NCBI GenBank assembly: GCA_943353835.1
Contig: CALRBA010000003.1
Coordinates: forward strand, 1 to 61,730
Source: Candidatus Nomurabacteria bacterium
Lineage (GTDB): Bacteria > Patescibacteriota > Minisyncoccia > Phycocordibacterales > Phycocordibacteraceae
Length of the DNA: 61,730 nt
Direction: 5' to 3'
The notes under the pieces are model-generated. The model was not told the DNA's origin. It ran no database searches and was given only the letters and a program-made list of their open reading frames with translations. A program made the translations under genes and the position numbers. This document shows positions 25,984 through 33,133 of this stretch, piece after piece. The number at the start of each line of letters is the position of its first letter. Within the stretch, counting starts at the first letter, position 1.

Positions 25984-26946
25984 ATGCAAACCGTTGTTGG
26001 GGTACTGCGAGGCGGGCCTAGTCGCGAGCACGAGGTATCGCTTAAGTCCGGCGCCGCTATCCTTGCGAATCTGTCCGAGGAGCGTTACACCGCGCGCGAC
26101 ATTTATATAGATAGAAATGGAGTCTGGCATGACCGAGGCAGAGCAACTTCGCCTGAACGTATATTGCGTCAGACCGACGTTGTTCTAATTGGTCTGCACG
26201 GTGAATATGGTGAGGATGGAGAAGTACAAAAGCTTCTTGAGCGTTTCGGCGTCCCATATGCCGGCGCCGACTCATTTGGTTCCTATCTCGCGATGCATAA
26301 AATTATGTCCAAAGCGCGGGCGAAGGAGGAAGGACTACTCACACCAGAATCGCGTTTCATTGAACGCGTCGAAGACAGCGAGACTGTGGCAAGTGAGGTG
26401 GTCCGTGCCTTTCATCAGCCGGTCGTGGTGAAGCCAGTCGGTTGGGGCTCCTCGGTCGGTGTTTCTATAGTGGGAGGATACGCACCGGTGCTCTCTGCAG
26501 TTAAAAAACTTTTCTCTGATGGCGCGCCGAGCGTCATTGTTGAAGAATATATTCGTGGAAAGGAGGCGACAGTTGGAGTGGTGGAAGGACTGCGTGGCGA
26601 GAAATTCTACTCGCTACCGCCAGTTGAAATCATTCCTCCTAACGGCGATTTTTTTAATTACACAAATAAGTATGATGGGACTACCCAGGAGATTGTCCCG
26701 GGCAATTTCTCCCGCGTCGTTTCTGAAGAGCTCCAGAGGGTGACGAAGGTAATGCATCGTGCGCTTGGCCTGCGCCACTACTCGCGGAGCGATTTTATTG
26801 TTGCGCCAAAGGGTATTTATTATTTGGAGACCAATACATTACCTGGTCTCACGCATGAATCGCTCCTGCCGAAGTCCCTCGCCGCAGTCGGCGTCAGCTT
26901 CCGCGACTTCCTCACGCATCTGGTCAATCTCGCGCTCTCGCGCTAA
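25984..26946 (+). CDS. ddl: D-alanine--D-alanine ligase
   Basis: ATP-grasp enzyme that makes the D-Ala-D-Ala dipeptide for peptidoglycan. Motifs: GGPSREHEVSLKSG at the N-terminus, GLHGEYGEDGEVQ, VVKPVGWGSSVGVS, YLETNTLPGLTHESLLPK at the C-terminus. Length 320 is normal. TATACT at 25971-25976 is 7 nt before the ATG, inside the last codons of uvrC, so it can be transcribed on its own as a leaderless mRNA. It shows that the organism builds, or at least completes, its own wall. Confidence 0.97.
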   Translation: MQTVVGVLRGGPSREHEVSLKSGAAILANLSEERYTARDIYIDRNGVWHDRGRATSPERILRQTDVVLIGLHGEYGEDGEVQKLLERFGVPYAGADSFGSYLAMHKIMSKARAKEEGLLTPESRFIERVEDSETVASEVVRAFHQPVVVKPVGWGSSVGVSIVGGYAPVLSAVKKLFSDGAPSVIVEEYIRGKEATVGVVEGLRGEKFYSLPPVEIIPPNGDFFNYTNKYDGTTQEIVPGNFSRVVSEELQRVTKVMHRALGLRHYSRSDFIVAPKGIYYLETNTLPGLTHESLLPKSLAAVGVSFRDFLTHLVNLALSR

Positions 26947-26957
26947 AGTATTCAGAC

Positions 26958-27032
26958 GGGCCCATATGTAGGCATATGAGCCCTCGTTCGGAGAGAAAGA
27001 ATAATTGAAGACACTTATTATTTCTTCCTCTC
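26958..27032 (+). other. Leader with two hairpins before the tRNA cluster
   Basis: The first stem is GGGCCCATATG/CATATGAGCCC (one mismatch, 26958-26983). The second pairs AAGAATAAT with ATTATTTCTT (26997-27026) within 26991-27032. The first stem begins with the same GGGCCCATA as the tRNA-Ala gene 78 nt downstream. It may be a ddl terminator-like structure or part of the tRNA precursor. Confidence 0.45.
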
Positions 27033-27035
27033 TTC

Positions 27036-27108
27036 GGGCCCATAGCTCAATTGGTAGAGCGCCTCATTTGCAATGAGGAGGTAGCCGGTTCGAAACCGGC
27101 TGGGTCCA
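27036..27108 (+). tRNA. tRNA-Ala (TGC)
   Basis: Acceptor GGGCCCA/TGGGTCC, D-arm GCTC...GAGC, anticodon loop TTTGCAA, T-arm CCGGTTCGAAACCGG. CCA not encoded. First of four clustered tRNA genes. Confidence 0.96.
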
Positions 27109-27133
27109 CTCATATGATATTCTTCTTTAGTTC

Positions 27134-27207
27134 GCGCTCTTAGCTCAGTTGGTTAGAGCGTCCGCCTCACACGCGGAAGGTCGCAAGTTCGAATCTTGCA
27201 GAGCGCA
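27134..27207 (+). tRNA. tRNA-Val (CAC)
   Basis: Acceptor GCGCTCT/AGAGCGC, anticodon loop CTCACAC in a TCCGC/GCGGA stem, T-arm GCAAGTTCGAATCTTGC. CCA not encoded. Confidence 0.95.
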
Positions 27208-27226
27208 CCCGGGAGATGCCCTGTGT

Positions 27227-27297
27227 CGGGCCGGAGTATGCCGGTAGTACGCACGATTCGGGTTCGTGCAGACCGGGTTCGATTCCCGGCGGCCCGA
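27227..27297 (+). tRNA. tRNA-Pro (CGG)
   Basis: Acceptor CGGGCCG/CGGCCCG, anticodon loop TTCGGGT in a CACGA/TCGTG stem, T-arm CCGGGTTCGATTCCCGG. CCA not encoded. The D-loop (GCCGGTA) is compact. Confidence 0.92.
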
Positions 27298-27330
27298 CTG
27301 AATATCGTTATGTTAAACTCGTCCAAGCTT

Positions 27331-27482
27331 GGGCCATTAGCTCATCTGGTAAGCCCTTCAGGCTTTCTCCGTCGTCGCTCCGCTTAAATAAATGTGAAGA
27401 CGCATTTATTCAGCTACGCTTCTAGTAGTAGAGAGCGTCATTCGCATTGACGAGGTAAGCGGTTCAAGTCCGCTATGGTCCA
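27331..27482 (+). tRNA. tRNA-Ala (CGC) interrupted in the D-loop
   Basis: The 5' part (27331-27351) and 3' part (27433-27482) together form a perfect tRNA: acceptor GGGCCAT/ATGGTCC, D-stem GCTC/GAGC, anticodon loop TTCGCAT (CGC) in a CGTCA/TGACG stem, T-arm AGCGGTTCAAGTCCGCT. Between them lie 81 nt (27352-27432) inserted in the D-loop after TGGTA. The insert folds into two hairpins: AGCC/GGCT around CTTCA, and AATAAATG/CATTTATT around TGAAGACG. All other stems are intact, so either the insert is removed or tolerated, or the disruption is recent. The anticodon is dispensable because tRNA-Ala (TGC) lies 300 nt upstream. Confidence 0.75.
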
Positions 27483-27530
27483 CAAAATCAAAAACTCGTC
27501 CGCAGTCTGGCGGACGAGTTTTTGATTTTG
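27483..27530. terminator. Bidirectional terminator
   Basis: Perfect 21-bp stem (arms 27483-27503 and 27510-27530; core AAAAACTCGTCCGC/GCGGACGAGTTTTT) with loop AGTCTG. A-rich and T-rich ends make it work in both directions: after the tRNA cluster and after the leftward SWIB gene that ends at 27544. It begins at the base after the tRNA discriminator. Confidence 0.9.
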
Positions 27531-27543
27531 TATAATGAACTCT

Positions 27544-27795
27544 TTATTTCATATGTGCCGAGACGAGCTTCGTCATCTCAAACATCGTGACCTCGCCCTT
27601 ACCTCCGAAGATAGCCTTCAGCTTCTCATCCGCGAGGATATTCCTCTTGTTTGCCGGATTCTGAAGGTTGTTCTTCTTAATGTATACCCAAAGCTGCTTA
27701 ACCACCTCCGTTCTCGGCATCGGACTCTTCCCGACGACTGCCTCCAGTTCAGGAGACAGATTGAGCGGTTTTGATAAAGCTGAATTTATTGCCAT
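27544..27795 (-). CDS. SWIB/MDM2 domain protein
   Basis: An 83-residue protein consisting of one SWIB domain: LNLSPELEAVVGKSPMPRTEVVKQLWVYIKKNNLQNP, NKRNILADEKLKAIFG and a terminal FEMTKLVSAHM. SWIB domains are typical of eukaryotic chromatin remodellers and of some bacteria, notably Chlamydia, where one is fused to topoisomerase I. A chromosome-related role is inferred only. The start at 27795 follows a leftward TACAAT by 10 nt; the open frame further upstream lacks domain content. Confidence 0.88.
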   Translation of the reverse strand: MAINSALSKPLNLSPELEAVVGKSPMPRTEVVKQLWVYIKKNNLQNPANKRNILADEKLKAIFGGKGEVTMFEMTKLVSAHMK

Positions 27796-27884
27796 AATGA
27801 ATGTAATTGTATTAATTCTAAGTGACCCGTTCATTATACCACTATATTGGTATTGCAACACCGTCCGATGGTATAATGTAGAGT

Positions 27885-28115
27885 ATGTCATTCCAGAGTT
27901 TTCTTCTTAATCAATATGCCAAGTGGAAGATGAAGGACGTTCCCAAGGAACAGCGCGAGCAGATGACCGCGCTCGTAACTAAAGACCCTCAGCTTTTTAA
28001 AAAAATCGGCGAGGAGATTGAACGGCGTAAGAAAGGCGGAGAGAGCGAGATTAAGGCGTCTATGGAGGTGATGAAGAAATATCGTACGGAACTGTCTGCA
28101 CTTATGCAAAAATAA
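27885..28115 (+). CDS. Small charged helical protein
   Basis: A 76-residue lysine/glutamate-rich protein (KDVPKEQREQMTALVTKDPQLFKKIGEEIERRKKGG), predicted helical. TATAAT (27872-27877) lies 7 nt before the ATG. The next gene, a membrane protein, follows after 5 nt. Function unknown. Confidence 0.75.
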   Translation: MSFQSFLLNQYAKWKMKDVPKEQREQMTALVTKDPQLFKKIGEEIERRKKGGESEIKASMEVMKKYRTELSALMQK

Positions 28116-28120
28116 ATAAT

Positions 28121-28678
28121 ATGGATACACTCGTTTCACTTCTCGTATTCTTTCAGGCGCTCGGCGCGTCTGTGGGCGCGTTACTATCTATCTGGAGCGA
28201 GTTCGTATATATCCGAGCCATGCGCGACGGACGGATTGATGTCGCAGAAACAGCTCATATGAAGATAATGGCGAATGGTCTTCGTTTCGGCATGACTATT
28301 ATGCTACTCGCTTCTCTCGGTCTCGTGATTGTCTCTTATGTATTACGCGATACTCTTCAGCCGACGCTCTCCGCCGGTTACTGGATATTCATCATGTTCG
28401 CACTTCTGATTATCAGTATTTCCTGGGCACTCTCACGAAGACGAATCTCCTTTGCTCTTGGTTCAGCAACGGTCTTTACCGCATGGTGGTTTCTCGCGTA
28501 TCTCACTCTCGGTTGGCTCTATCCGCTCTCATTCGGCTCCGCTGTCGCATTTCTAATCGTCGCTACTGCAGTCATATATGCCATCCTTCATTACGCCAGA
28601 ATGCTCGCCGTGCATACTCGCATCAACTCTCGACAGAGTGACGATGCGTCAGATGGTGCATCGCTTGCGCAGAAGTAG
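28121..28678 (+). CDS. Polytopic membrane protein, unknown
   Basis: A 185-residue protein with about five hydrophobic helices (starting LVSLLVFFQALGASVGALLSIW) and a hydrophilic tail. The tail (INSRQSDDASDGASL) is encoded by the repeat at 28629-28652, also found upstream of 8847. No family recognised. Confidence 0.75.
   Translation: MDTLVSLLVFFQALGASVGALLSIWSEFVYIRAMRDGRIDVAETAHMKIMANGLRFGMTIMLLASLGLVIVSYVLRDTLQPTLSAGYWIFIMFALLIISISWALSRRRISFALGSATVFTAWWFLAYLTLGWLYPLSFGSAVAFLIVATAVIYAILHYARMLAVHTRINSRQSDDASDGASLAQK
28629..28652. repeat. CTCGACAGWGTGACGATGCGTCAG repeat, second copy
   Basis: 24 nt with one mismatch to 8807-8830; contains the palindrome TGACGATGCGTCA. One copy is intergenic and the other codes for a protein tail. 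Confidence 0.75.
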
Positions 28679-28699
28679 AACTAACCATAATGTGCTTGT

Positions 28700-29797
28700 A
28701 TGTTGAAGATAGGCATTGTCGGATTACCGAACGTGGGGAAGTCCACGCTTTTTAATGCGCTTACCAAGGCGTCTGTGCCGGCGGAGAATTATCCATTCTG
28801 CACCATTGACCCATCTGTCGGGATAGTCGGCGTGCCTGACACTAGACTCCAGAAACTATCAGAGCTTCAGAAGTCAGAAAGAACGATTCCAGCGGCGATA
28901 GAGTTCGTGGATATTGCGGGACTGGTGAAGGGCGCCGCAGAGGGTGAAGGATTAGGCAATCAGTTTTTGGCGAATATTAGAGAAACAGATGCGATTCTCC
29001 AAGTCGTGAGATTTTTTGACGACACGAACATCGTGCATGTTGATAATGAGGTTGAGCCGTATAAAGATATTGAAGTCATCAATCTTGAACTCGTCCTCGC
29101 CGATGCCGAGCAGGTGAGGAAACGTCGCGACAAGATTGTAGGGGAAGTGCGTTCCGGCGACAAGAAATTTATCGCTGAGGACGCAGCGCTCGCAAAAGTG
29201 GAACAAGCCTTTTCACAAGGCAAATTCGCGCTTCACTCCGGACTCGTTGACGATGAAAAGAAAAGTATCTCGCATTTGAATCTCCTCACGATGAAGCCGA
29301 TTCTGTATGCATTAAATAAAAAAAGTGGCGGACATAATTTAGACGAGCTTGCGGACGGGCGCGCGGAGCGCGCGTATGAATTAATAAAGTCACTCGGCTC
29401 GCGCTATGTGATGGTAGACGCCGCGACGGAGAGAGAGTTGAATGATGTTGCGGACACTGACCGACAAAGCTTCCGACAAGAACTTGGTGTGAATGAAGAT
29501 GGTTTGACCGGACTGATACGAGGCGCATACGACATTCTCAATTTAATTTCATTTTTTACAACAGGTGAGGACGAGACGCGCGCGTGGACCATTCCACGCG
29601 GGAGCGCGGCGCCCGCTGCGGGCGCCGCCATCCATCAGGATTTTGAGGATAAATTCATTCGCGCCGAAGTCGTCTCCACCGACGACCTTCTCTCTACCGG
29701 CTCGTGGGCCGTAGCGCGCGAAAGCGCCAAGCTCGCGACCTGTGGCAAGGACTACATCGTCAAAGACGGCGATGTGCTAGTATTTCTACATGGATAA
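28700..29797 (+). CDS. ychF: Ribosome-binding ATPase YchF
   Basis: Obg-family P-loop protein that hydrolyses ATP. Motifs: GLPNVGKSTLFNALT (G1), DIAGLVKGAAEGEGLGNQFL (G3), YALNKKSGG (modified G4, NxxE-like, consistent with ATP preference). The C-terminal TGS domain contains RAWTIPRGS...IHQDFEDKFIRAEV. CATAAT lies 8 nt before the ATG. A perfect palindrome (29606-29628) codes for SAAPAAGAA in the TGS domain without much change in length. It overlaps the next gene by 8 nt. Confidence 0.97.
   Translation: MLKIGIVGLPNVGKSTLFNALTKASVPAENYPFCTIDPSVGIVGVPDTRLQKLSELQKSERTIPAAIEFVDIAGLVKGAAEGEGLGNQFLANIRETDAILQVVRFFDDTNIVHVDNEVEPYKDIEVINLELVLADAEQVRKRRDKIVGEVRSGDKKFIAEDAALAKVEQAFSQGKFALHSGLVDDEKKSISHLNLLTMKPILYALNKKSGGHNLDELADGRAERAYELIKSLGSRYVMVDAATERELNDVADTDRQSFRQELGVNEDGLTGLIRGAYDILNLISFFTTGEDETRAWTIPRGSAAPAAGAAIHQDFEDKFIRAEVVSTDDLLSTGSWAVARESAKLATCGKDYIVKDGDVLVFLHG
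29606..29628. repeat. GC-rich palindrome in ychF
   Basis: GCGGCGCCCGC-T-GCGGGCGCCGC, encoding AAPAAGAA where relatives have a short variable segment before IHxDFE. Confidence 0.7.
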
Positions 29798-30740
29798 ACC
29801 TAAAACAACAGCGAAGGATTTCTTCTTGTGGGCGGGGGCGATGGTCGCGTTTTATTGGAGTGTGCTCGCGTTTATATTTCTAATCTTTGATTATATAAAC
29901 TATACGTTCCCAAACCCACTTGGTTATTATACTACCGACCCGTACCAGAGCGGTATCAGCTACGGGATGGCTTCAATCATCGTTCTCTTGCCAATCTTCA
30001 TGTTCCTTATGCGACTCATACGGGCAGACATAGTTAAAGACTCTTCGCGCAAGGAGATTTGGGTGCGTCGCTGGGTTCTGATTCTAACCCTCTTCATCGC
30101 CGGCGTCACCATCGCCGTTGACTTGATTATCCTTCTCACTACCTTCCTTAACGGAGAAGCTCTCACGACAGGATTCTTACTCAAAGTACTCGTCATCTTC
30201 CTCGTTGCAGCGGGAGTGTTTATGCATTTTATCGCAGACTTGAAGGGGTATTGGGACTTGTGGCCACTCCGCAAGAGCTATGTAGGCATCGGTGTAACAA
30301 TTCTCGCAATCGTGACAATAGTCGCCGGTTTCTTCATCGTCGGCACGCCAGAGCAGGCGCGCCTACAGCGCTTTGACGCGCAGAAGGTGAGCGATTTGCA
30401 GAACATACAATCGCAGGTCGTGTATTACTGGCAGGCGAAGCAGGTATTGCCGAGCGCGATGAATGACCTCAATAATTCTCTCAACTACGGTTCTGTTCCG
30501 ATTGACTCTCAAACTGGAGAGCCGTATGTCTATCAGGCTACAGGAGAGCTCTCGTTCAAGCTTTGCGCAGCGTTTAACGCAGAGAGTCGCGCGAGTCAGA
30601 ATGTATATTATGAATCTCGTGCAACGATGCCTGTGCCGACAGGAGGTAAAGAAATGATGCAGGACAATTGGCAACACGGCATGGGTCAAGTGTGCTTTGA
30701 CCGCACGATTGACCCCAGCTTCTACCCGCCACTCAAATAA
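29790..30740 (+). CDS. Membrane protein with DUF5671-like N-terminal domain
   Basis: A 316-residue protein. Four or five helices make up the first 200 residues (FFLWAGAMVAFYWSVLAFIFLIFDYINY, ...RWVLILTLFIAGVTIAVDLIILL). A fifth or sixth helix (VGIGVTILAIVTIVAGFFIVG) leads to an extracytoplasmic tail with QRFDAQKVSDLQNIQSQVVYYW and LPSAMNDLNNSL. The tail resembles the processed region of type IV pilin-like or DUF5671-linked proteins, with two cysteines. Function unknown; frequent in CPR by general knowledge. Confidence 0.72.
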   Translation: MDKPKTTAKDFFLWAGAMVAFYWSVLAFIFLIFDYINYTFPNPLGYYTTDPYQSGISYGMASIIVLLPIFMFLMRLIRADIVKDSSRKEIWVRRWVLILTLFIAGVTIAVDLIILLTTFLNGEALTTGFLLKVLVIFLVAAGVFMHFIADLKGYWDLWPLRKSYVGIGVTILAIVTIVAGFFIVGTPEQARLQRFDAQKVSDLQNIQSQVVYYWQAKQVLPSAMNDLNNSLNYGSVPIDSQTGEPYVYQATGELSFKLCAAFNAESRASQNVYYESRATMPVPTGGKEMMQDNWQHGMGQVCFDRTIDPSFYPPLK

Positions 30741-30742
30741 GG

Positions 30743-33076
30743 ATGGCATACGACCATAAAGAAATTGAAAAAAAAGCGAGAGAGAAATGGTCCGGTCTTG
30801 ACCTCTATCACTCTGACTTAACCGACGACACGAGAGAGCTCTATTATCTGCTCGTAGAATTTCCGTATCCCTCGGGCGACCTGCATATAGGTCATTGGTA
30901 TGCATTCGCAGTAACTGACATCTATGCGCGTCTCTTGCGCATGCGCGGAAAGAACGTACTTTTCCCGATTGGCTTTGACGCCTTCGGCCTGCCCGCCGAG
31001 AATGCGGCTATTAAGCACGGTGTGAATCCGAAAGAATGGACGTATGAGAACATGGCGCGTATGCGCGAACAACTCGCGACAATGGGCTCCTCGTTTGATT
31101 GGAGTAAAGAGGTGGTAACCTGCGAACCGAGCTACTACCAGTGGACGCAATGGCTCTTTACTAAACTATTTGAACACAATCTCGCCGAGCGGCGCCTCGC
31201 GGCGGTGAAGTGGTGCCCCAAAGATCAGACCGTGCTCGCGAACGAACAGGTGGTGGACGGCGCCTGTGAGCGATGCGGAACATCTGTAGAAGAGAAGCAT
31301 CTCACACAGTGGTTTTTGAAGATTACCAGTTACGCCGAGCGCCTTCTCACCGGCTTGGACACATTGTCGTGGCGCGAAGAGATTAAGGACGCGCAGAGAG
31401 CGTGGATAGGGAAGTCGGAGGGAGCGAAACTGAAATTCAGTTTGCAGTTTACAGGTGGCAGTGAACAGGAGGAACTGCAAACTGTAAGTAGCAACCTGCA
31501 AGCTGTTGAGGTTTTCACCACGCGACCAGACACAGTGTTCGGCGCGACCTACGTCGTGCTCGCGCCAGAACATCCGCTCGTTTTGTCACTGATGAAAAAA
31601 GTTTTAAATAAAAAAGACGTTAAAAAATATGTAAGCGCGACAGCCAAAAAAACAGAGAGAGAGCGGAGCGAGAATAAAGAGAAGACCGGAGTAAAGATGG
31701 AGGGCGTTTCTGCGATTAATCCGGCGACAAAAGAAGAAATCCCAATTTACGTCGCCGACTATGTGCTCGGCTCCTACGGCACAGGCGCGGTGATGGCCGT
31801 CCCCGCGCACGACGAACGCGATTTTGAATTCGCTAAAAAATTCAATTTGCCGATATTAGAAACTGAATTTGCAGATTGGAACACTATCGCAGAAATTGGC
31901 GGTGTGAAAACGACGCAATACCGGATTCGCGATTGGCTCGTGAGCAGACAGAGATATTGGGGGTGCCCGATACCAATCGTGTATGACCCAGAGGGGAAGC
32001 CTCACGCAATTCCCGCCGAACACCTACCGTGGCTCCTGCCGACTGATGTGGACTTCAAGCCGACCGGCAAGGCACCACTTGCTTCTTCAAAAGAATTGCA
32101 GGAACGCGTAACCAAGATTTTCGGCGAGGGTTGGACGCCGGAGTACGATACTCTTGATACATTCGTTGACTCATCATGGTACTTCTTGCGGTACTTTGAT
32201 TCTAAAAATGCGCATAATTTTTCTAATGCAGAATTGATGAAGAAATGGCTACCGATTAATCGCTATTCGGGTGGGAGCGAGCATACCACTATGCACCTGC
32301 TCTACGCGCGATTCTTTATAAAAGTGCTCTACGACCTAGCACTCGTGCCGGTAGATGAGCCGTTTACAGAGCGCTTTAACCGCGGAATAATCATGGGTCC
32401 CGACGGGGCTAAGATGAGTAAGTCCAAAGGAAATGTAGTAAATCCAGATGAATTCGTTCTGAAGTATGGCGCAGACGCTGTGAGAATCTATCTCGCCTTC
32501 ATCGGCCCCTATAACGAGCCGAGGAGCTACCCGTGGAGTCTGGAAGGCGTCGCCTCGATGCGTAAGTTCCTTGACCGCGTCTCCCGTCTCGTGGAGAAAG
32601 CGGATTCAAAAGCGGTTTCTGATTCTTTAAATCAGGCGTTCGCGCGAACGAGTCAGAAAATTTCTGAAGACGGCAATAGGTTTAAATTCAATACCAGCGT
32701 TGCGGCGCTCATGATTCTCGTAAATGAACTGGAGGCGCTTGAGACGGTTCCGAAATCTGCGCTCACACAGCTCGTTATCATGCTCGCGCCGTTTGCTCCG
32801 CATCTCGCCGAACATCTCTGGGAAAAATTGGGAGAGGAGGGGAGTGTACACCAACAGTTATGGCCAGTCGCATCAATAATTACTGCGAGCGAGAATGAGG
32901 TTGTTGTGCAGGTAAACGGCAAGCGTCGCGGTTCGATTACACTCACCGTAAATGGCTCCGAGTCTGACGCGCTCACTGCTGCCCAAGTAATTCCAGCAGT
33001 GGTGGCCGCGCTGGCCGGGAAAGAGCCAAAACGCGTTGTGTATGTACCTGGCAAGATTATAAACCTTGTGGTATAA
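30743..33076 (+). CDS. leuS: Leucyl-tRNA synthetase
   Basis: Class I synthetase for leucine, 777 residues. Motifs: YPSGDLHIGHWYAF (HIGH), the editing domain with VEVFTTRPDTVFGATYVVLAPEHPL and GTGAVMAVPAHDERDFEFA, the zinc-like WCPKDQTVLANEQV...CERCG, and GAKMSKSKGN (KMSKS). It lies 2 nt after the membrane gene. An insertion before VEVFTTRPDT (about 20 residues, LQFTGGSEQEELQTVSSNLQ) is encoded by the inverted repeat at 31439-31483. Confidence 0.97.
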   Translation: MAYDHKEIEKKAREKWSGLDLYHSDLTDDTRELYYLLVEFPYPSGDLHIGHWYAFAVTDIYARLLRMRGKNVLFPIGFDAFGLPAENAAIKHGVNPKEWTYENMARMREQLATMGSSFDWSKEVVTCEPSYYQWTQWLFTKLFEHNLAERRLAAVKWCPKDQTVLANEQVVDGACERCGTSVEEKHLTQWFLKITSYAERLLTGLDTLSWREEIKDAQRAWIGKSEGAKLKFSLQFTGGSEQEELQTVSSNLQAVEVFTTRPDTVFGATYVVLAPEHPLVLSLMKKVLNKKDVKKYVSATAKKTERERSENKEKTGVKMEGVSAINPATKEEIPIYVADYVLGSYGTGAVMAVPAHDERDFEFAKKFNLPILETEFADWNTIAEIGGVKTTQYRIRDWLVSRQRYWGCPIPIVYDPEGKPHAIPAEHLPWLLPTDVDFKPTGKAPLASSKELQERVTKIFGEGWTPEYDTLDTFVDSSWYFLRYFDSKNAHNFSNAELMKKWLPINRYSGGSEHTTMHLLYARFFIKVLYDLALVPVDEPFTERFNRGIIMGPDGAKMSKSKGNVVNPDEFVLKYGADAVRIYLAFIGPYNEPRSYPWSLEGVASMRKFLDRVSRLVEKADSKAVSDSLNQAFARTSQKISEDGNRFKFNTSVAALMILVNELEALETVPKSALTQLVIMLAPFAPHLAEHLWEKLGEEGSVHQQLWPVASIITASENEVVVQVNGKRRGSITLTVNGSESDALTAAQVIPAVVAALAGKEPKRVVYVPGKIINLVV
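31439..31483. repeat. TTGCAG-type inverted repeat in leuS
   Basis: AGTTTGCAGTT/AACTGCAAACT arms 23 nt apart, followed by GTAAGTAGCAACCTGCAAGC. It shares CTGCAAGCTG and a GCCACCTG-type core (as complement) with the uvrC repeat at 25036-25090, and inserts residues into the editing domain entry. Confidence 0.75.
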
Positions 33077-33133
33077 TTCCGACAATCGTGCGTGGGGTTG
33101 ACTTATTATAAGGCATACTGTAAATTACATCAC

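Noticed and set aside
27352-27432. Group I intron in tRNA-Ala
   Set aside because: Only 81 nt, in the D-loop, without the conserved P, Q, R, S core or a homing endonuclease.
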